Shown here: in pieces, positions 8,501-9,181 of the stretch | How positions within the stretch are numbered: the stretch's first letter is position 1 | Layout: each line of letters starts with the position of its first letter | From: Desulfobacteraceae bacterium | GTDB taxonomy: Bacteria; Desulfobacterota; Desulfobacteria; Desulfobacterales; Desulfobacteraceae | Reading direction: 5' to 3' | Length of the DNA: 9,181 bases | NCBI GenBank assembly: GCA_003354055.1 | Contig: PIVQ01000260.1 | Span: forward strand, 1-9,181 | Made by a program: the position numbers and the translations under genes | Notes under the pieces: generated by a model | The model's input: only the letters and a program-made list of their open reading frames with translations | Databases searched by the model: none | Told to the model about the DNA's origin: nothing

Positions 8501-8770
8501 TACGAAGGGATTGATCCGCTTACCCTAAAAATGAACCCGTCGATTTCCATGGTCAAAACTGGCGGCGCTGTTGAACATCAATTCAGATTATTCAAAACAA
8601 CAGGCACACCCGCATTTGATCCGCATACCGTTAAAAGGAGCATTTCAACATCGACCGGCGCGGCATCGCTCAACTGTTCCGCTTTCCTTAATCCGGGGGA
8701 TGAATTCAGACTAGAGGTGAAGGCAACGACCACGGGGTCAACAATTACAATTACTGATTTCTCGTTGTAG
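2576..8770 (+). CDS. Giant mosaic tail fibre/spike protein, 2064 aa
   Basis: Probable distal host-recognition fibre, numbered from the ATG at 2576. Residues 1-20 are Gly-rich. Residues 21-90 are an attachment-like module (VFSGADRTAAEAARD, NPGWIDDYDAD) ending in a vestigial collagen-like GVRGQDGG. Residues about 190-335 are a beta-sandwich-like region. Residues about 358-652 form a large module known to me from many phage fibres (NIYGPNGANL, WTIQRIF, VVAYGQ). Residues 668-700 are a 'DTSIQFNNGG' unit. Residues about 820-1260 are a repeated shaft with VGxG...P...LHVY boundaries. Residues 1351-1498 look carbohydrate-binding. Residues about 1535-1785 are a possible beta-helix. Residues 1796-1901 hold two HGL-type units, and 1908-2064 a jelly-roll-like end. 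No S74-type self-cleaving chaperone is visible at the C-terminus, no catalytic residues can be named, and there is no signal peptide. The frame is uninterrupted. Class is secure; module names rest on memory. Confidence 0.88.
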   Translation: MGIGSIGGGGAGGFTLGPAQNVFSGADRTAAEAARDLYDTNNPGWIDDYDADTNLNIRLEYTEGVDAVALYQVTDGASNWLDNSSSVGVRGQDGGATNFASITTEGQVPSLSSDLVNYEYSGSTVDPATGETTFDQTINVPAGSITVGTTMELSEGGQDLVIADLVKGQMAFSVNSDFTDATGADLPNYVDFGEPQSVELQPVFDTTITTNPLTVVFAVSVTPATNFRLIDQITLKTNGPMINTRFKVTDVATGLVLRYAPNKSAYDGDGNGFDLITGDNTFFLAETGTDGSGDFYLGYVPFVTEDGQDLEIQIVADTVDLLGDSSEVPYLAQEFHDGPLKEIGLKEYTDRVQTTGLLEGGVMSAASGTTLDWTSGRGQIIDYTNPEEAILTDVTWDAVAGLTPDNLATDGTTVFGYDSTGTLVQKLDTAIAISDSHEVIWFGSATHLSSTITNVITAPGNMGYDGIGSFGDFINLVIGPANVDGNIYGPNGANLNIDVLGGNAFILGSNFRNDPTLSDIVTLPNSTALTFFKVYRSAGAGLSVIYDGAPTALIDPTQYDDGSGTLQAVASNRWTIQRIFRSRDGGTVVAYGQEEFVSKALALEALGSEAFQEKVPLPLTVFRGSLVVSEAATDLSDTGQAEFFAQSSFRIAGAQSATSTIPGVTSPGGVDTSIQFNNGGVFGGDSNFLWDSTLKTMVLQSPALGSTTIEFVDSNDDLKGTITYNESADEFRIDALNGITEIILNDVVEVFKGATDGRIDVKANTAAGSALLTLSAGGGGTGLSLEYDDGSDESNIISEVGHLTIGTDGTDTNITLSPDGGVGIKIDPTAGYSLDVYAAGTDIVGLYSNKAVTLEIAAHGGTSSTNFIMNKGDAGLNQSEFAMYNDDNAVVLDRLFRMGFADDIITSGGLTIWKERNNVAVGTYDRPDSVFTVSEDTTETGDQAGITIIQEGTGDAILQYLLTGSGQRWVMGASNAGGDAFEISSSLNLGSDTRFIINTTGEAKIPLSLMVGDTANPTSPLHIYEDTTNTDATAGVTIEQDGEADSVLHYVLTGIQTISTGVDYSGSGHYKISGSDDLGTDAILTATIAGRVGVGSEEPASTFHVYDDNTFTGSTIGLTIEQADTGDALAQWHLSGGVRYLAGIDNSDSDLFKIEYGGFLSTDAAIQVDTTNKVGVGIAPVSKLHVYQDDAVTGTGGGITIEQDGGGDAMLQYLLTGGQRWVAGIDNSDNDTYKIAASNDLGTDTVLKLDRTNGVCLTIDNTSIINWELAAGLELINEDGTDDTYTSVVHRGISNIAAGMLFKNDDYSEDYSHIIFGARDANGLEDHALIIKPAHTEIVNSTNTPYGGQGQVQNRLTHSQELDNAAWVPGSTDAPVVTANNAIAPDGTMTADTLSFPGPGAGLIRQGTLGLIEDDIYNVSGWVRHVSGGTQLTARLDTDNTDPWIADSRWQRFSSDIVQGSGGPWFDLFVFAAHAPAVFEVWGLQISDGTGEKPYLKTGELELLTQTQGATVNNDLYVSDGIYKNTHEVATNGPEVVEVWTLDDMPRVGGTGDVIPEYKLYRFMQGIDWGTTRMLLENDAYALFEGADVFVTSQTYSGTDPWIYGEGTIRCVGNGMTWQLNSDNATMFDITAGGWGMDYSSLIAAGDNCSLGTIVSPKVTDPLLGARFISTRSLFQGFKTGLTLIQPGNIHIDISFFYDAADAVGPMLSVIGMGKAGVIESTEVTMSSATSEFLYISPITEAPVTCMNVTLADEQAFFTTGTTGAITLFADASVPAEAVTSVTDNAGVARFNFAAPPTLYVGQKVVMSTFTNYDNVTATITATGAGYFETDVDYNGADTGSFLSNSVTVTSAAHGLSELDAVLITETMEYNHGSTIYNVVAGAFQVNMDWHTAETSGTWNDSSLDHTSKYVNTFNNGEQQDSNPAPSFNVADNATTTTTTTGWGAVVFGTAGVALVAGNTNQNFTLIDDISGLIRYEGIDPLTLKMNPSISMVKTGGAVEHQFRLFKTTGTPAFDPHTVKRSISTSTGAASLNCSAFLNPGDEFRLEVKATTTGSTITITDFSL
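3647..4531 (+). other. Large recurrent phage-fibre module in the giant protein (residues 358-652)
   Basis: It opens with GGVMSAASGTTLDW and contains a TPDNLA...GYDSTGTLVQ stretch, an EVIWFGSATH strand, NIYGPNGANLNID, FRNDP, a TALTFFKVYR strand, WTIQRIFRSRDG and VVAYGQEEF. It ends with LVVSEAATDLSDTGQAEFF. This order of motifs matches a module I recall from many tail-fibre and spike proteins near their proximal end. It carries no obvious catalytic motif, so a structural role is most likely. Confidence 0.55.
5354..6355 (+). repeat. Four tandem shaft repeats of about 81-90 aa in the giant fibre
   Basis: The units cover residues 927-1016, 1017-1098, 1099-1179 and 1180-1260. Each begins with P-x-S-x-(L/F)-(H/T)-V/I-Y/S and passes through G-(I/L/V)-T-I-x-Q, then a (L/W)-(L/H)-(T/S)-G strand. 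This is followed by a GIDNSD- or YSGSG-type turn, a (Y/F)-(K/E)-I strand and usually an LG-(T/S)-D stretch, ending in V-G-V-G or an equivalent. Unit 4 is close to unit 1 in LQYLLTG and QRWV, and close to unit 3 in AGIDNSD. A more diverged boundary of the same kind precedes them (GVGIKIDP...LDVY at 822-837). Such repeats probably form the trimeric beta shaft. Confidence 0.75.
6626..7069 (+). other. Carbohydrate-binding-like module in the giant fibre (residues 1351-1498)
   Basis: The segment reads NRLTHSQELDNAAW, then APDGTMTADTLSF, VSGWVRHVSGG, RWQRFSSD, FEVWGLQISDG and ends KPYLKT. This pattern ('N.L..SQ..DNAAW', 'APDGT.TAD', 'SGWVR', 'VWG.Q...G....PY') is characteristic of beta-sandwich, CBM-like modules repeatedly found in phage fibres and spikes. 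It would suit binding of surface polysaccharide. Binding residues and ligand cannot be read from sequence alone. Confidence 0.6.
7961..8278 (+). repeat. Two 'HGL...YN' beta units near the fibre C-terminus
   Basis: Residues 1796-1844 (VGQKVVMSTFTNYDN, then ATITATGAGYFET and YNGADTGSF) and 1852-1901 (HGLSELDAVLITETMEYN, then STIYNVVAGAFQV and TSGTWND) share the same strand order, a YN/YD turn and an aromatic-rich end. Units of this type are frequent in phage distal tail proteins. In the first copy the HGL is replaced by PTLYVGQ. They join the beta-helix-like part to the terminal jelly-roll-like domain. Confidence 0.5.
8378..8398 (+). repeat. Seven-Thr run encoded by ACA/ACC codons
   Basis: Seven consecutive Thr codons (residues 1935-1941 of the giant fibre) are made only of ACA and ACC, giving a near-microsatellite (acaacc units) at the entrance of the C-terminal domain. 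Confidence 0.8.
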
Positions 8771-8782
8771 GCTGGAAGGAAG

Positions 8783-8806
8783 CTAACCCTTATCGTAAAG
8801 CGTTAG
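8783..8806 (-). terminator. Imperfect hairpin at the convergent gene junction (weak terminator candidate)
   Basis: CTAAC (8783-8787) pairs with GTTAG (8802-8806). Inside a C-C mismatch, CTT (8789-8791) pairs with AAG (8798-8800) around a 6-nt loop. It overlaps the stop of the minus-strand gene and lies 12 nt past the fibre stop, where a terminator for either convergent gene would be expected. The stem is short and no T tract follows on either strand, so support is modest. Confidence 0.3.
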
Positions 8807-9181
8807 AGCATATCTGACACGATAGAGAGTTCCGATATCTGTGGGCGGTATCTGGCTCTCTGTGGTGGTCAAGAGAATGCTGACGCCTTGCGCTATGGCT
8901 TCACCGGCAACGATTTCAAGAACAATATTTCCGCTAAAGAGCGCCGTGATCACTTCGCCCTGTGCAATAGCCTCCCCTGCGACAATCTGAAGCACTTGGT
9001 TAGCAGTGACATCGAGCGTCACAATCTCGCCAGCCGCGACCGCTTCACCTCTGACGATATCAAGAGAAATCACGTCACTGAGATCAAGGGATACTGTTTC
9101 CCCTGCGGCTTCAGCTTCGCCGGGAACGATCGTCAAATCAATATCGGCTGTAATTTCAAGAGAGAGAGTTTCACCGGCTGC
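8783..9181 (-). CDS. C-terminal 132 aa of a minus-strand repeat protein (5' truncated by window edge)
   Basis: On the minus strand the frame is open from the last base of the window to a TAG at 8783-8785. No start codon needs to be assumed, because the gene enters from the right edge. The visible part is four phased 24-residue repeats of the form (A)-(A/Q)-G-E-x-(V/L/I)-...-L-x-I-V-x-G-E-A-x. A last truncated unit (AQGVSILL) follows, then a non-repeat tail ending YALTLYDKG. Regular hydrophobic alternation and a G-E-A-x-A-x-G core suggest stacked beta strands, such as a beta-solenoid or fibrous rod. It is convergent with the giant fibre gene, 12 bp apart. I do not recognise the family. A phage structural or surface protein is the natural guess from composition and position. 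Confidence 0.68.
   Translation of the reverse strand, partial: AAGETLSLEITADIDLTIVPGEAEAAGETVSLDLSDVISLDIVRGEAVAAGEIVTLDVTANQVLQIVAGEAIAQGEVITALFSGNIVLEIVAGEAIAQGVSILLTTTESQIPPTDIGTLYRVRYALTLYDKG
8894..9181 (-). repeat. Four 72-bp (24-codon) tandem repeats in the minus-strand gene
   Basis: Units lie at 9110-9181, 9038-9109, 8966-9037 and 8894-8965 with no insertion or deletion. Each encodes A-(A/Q)-G-E at its start and I-V-x-G-E-A-x at its end. The middle (L-(E/D)-(I/L/V)-... and L-x-I-V) varies. The array runs off the window, so copy number is a minimum. Protein conservation with drifted DNA points to selection on the fold rather than very recent expansion. Confidence 0.82.

Noticed and set aside
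9134..9136. TTG as the start of the minus-strand gene
   Set aside because: The frame and the 24-aa repeat phase continue without a stop to the window edge, so this codon is internal.
1..9181. CRISPR array, insertion sequence, integrase or attachment site, toxin-antitoxin or defence genes
   Set aside because: No spaced direct repeats, transposase or integrase motifs or non-structural genes were seen. The repeats present are coding and in phase.

Overview
The window looks like part of the tail-fibre (host-recognition) region of a tailed double-stranded DNA phage, or of a prophage or metagenomic phage contig. The evidence is a run of tightly coupled plus-strand genes encoding long, Gly/Thr/Ser/Asp-rich, beta-strand-rich proteins. 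They carry modules that recur in phage fibres and spikes: GATNINN/LTPISG-type N-terminal units, 'W-N-x-T...NKP' linkers, a 'DTSIQFNNGG' unit, VGxG...P...LHVY repeats, a carbohydrate-binding-like module and a C-terminal jelly-roll-like domain. Shine-Dalgarno sites of the GGAGG/GAGG type and ordinary bacterial codon reading suggest a bacterial host, probably Gram-negative. The host cannot be named from this sequence. The modules resemble those I associate with aquatic phages, but that is recollection, not a search result.

Layout. (1) 1-120: last 39 codons of an upstream plus-strand gene, whose stop overlaps the next start. (2) 120-1613: a 497-aa fibre-like protein. (3) 1614-2138: a 174-aa protein that is a gapless, about 48% identical copy of the first 174 residues of gene 2. 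(4) 2139-2306: the only real non-coding gap, with a weak AT-rich hairpin and a compact about 79-nt foldable block with tRNA-like geometry. (5) 2307-2576: a small 89-aa beta-rich protein. (6) 2576-8770: a giant 2064-aa mosaic tail fibre/spike, coupled to gene 5 by a stop-start overlap and a strong GGAGG site. (7) 8783-9181: a minus-strand gene running off the right edge and ending 12 bp from the fibre gene. Its visible part is mostly four perfectly phased 24-aa (72-bp) repeats.

Inferred working model: genes 2 and 6 are two different candidate receptor-binding proteins on the same virion or virion variants. Genes 3 and 5 are small accessory structural proteins made from, or alongside, the same modules. 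No enzyme, replication, lysis, lysogeny or defence gene is visible. I found no clear new system. The most unusual points are the stand-alone duplicate of the N-terminal module, the folded non-coding block, and the minus-strand 24-aa repeat protein.
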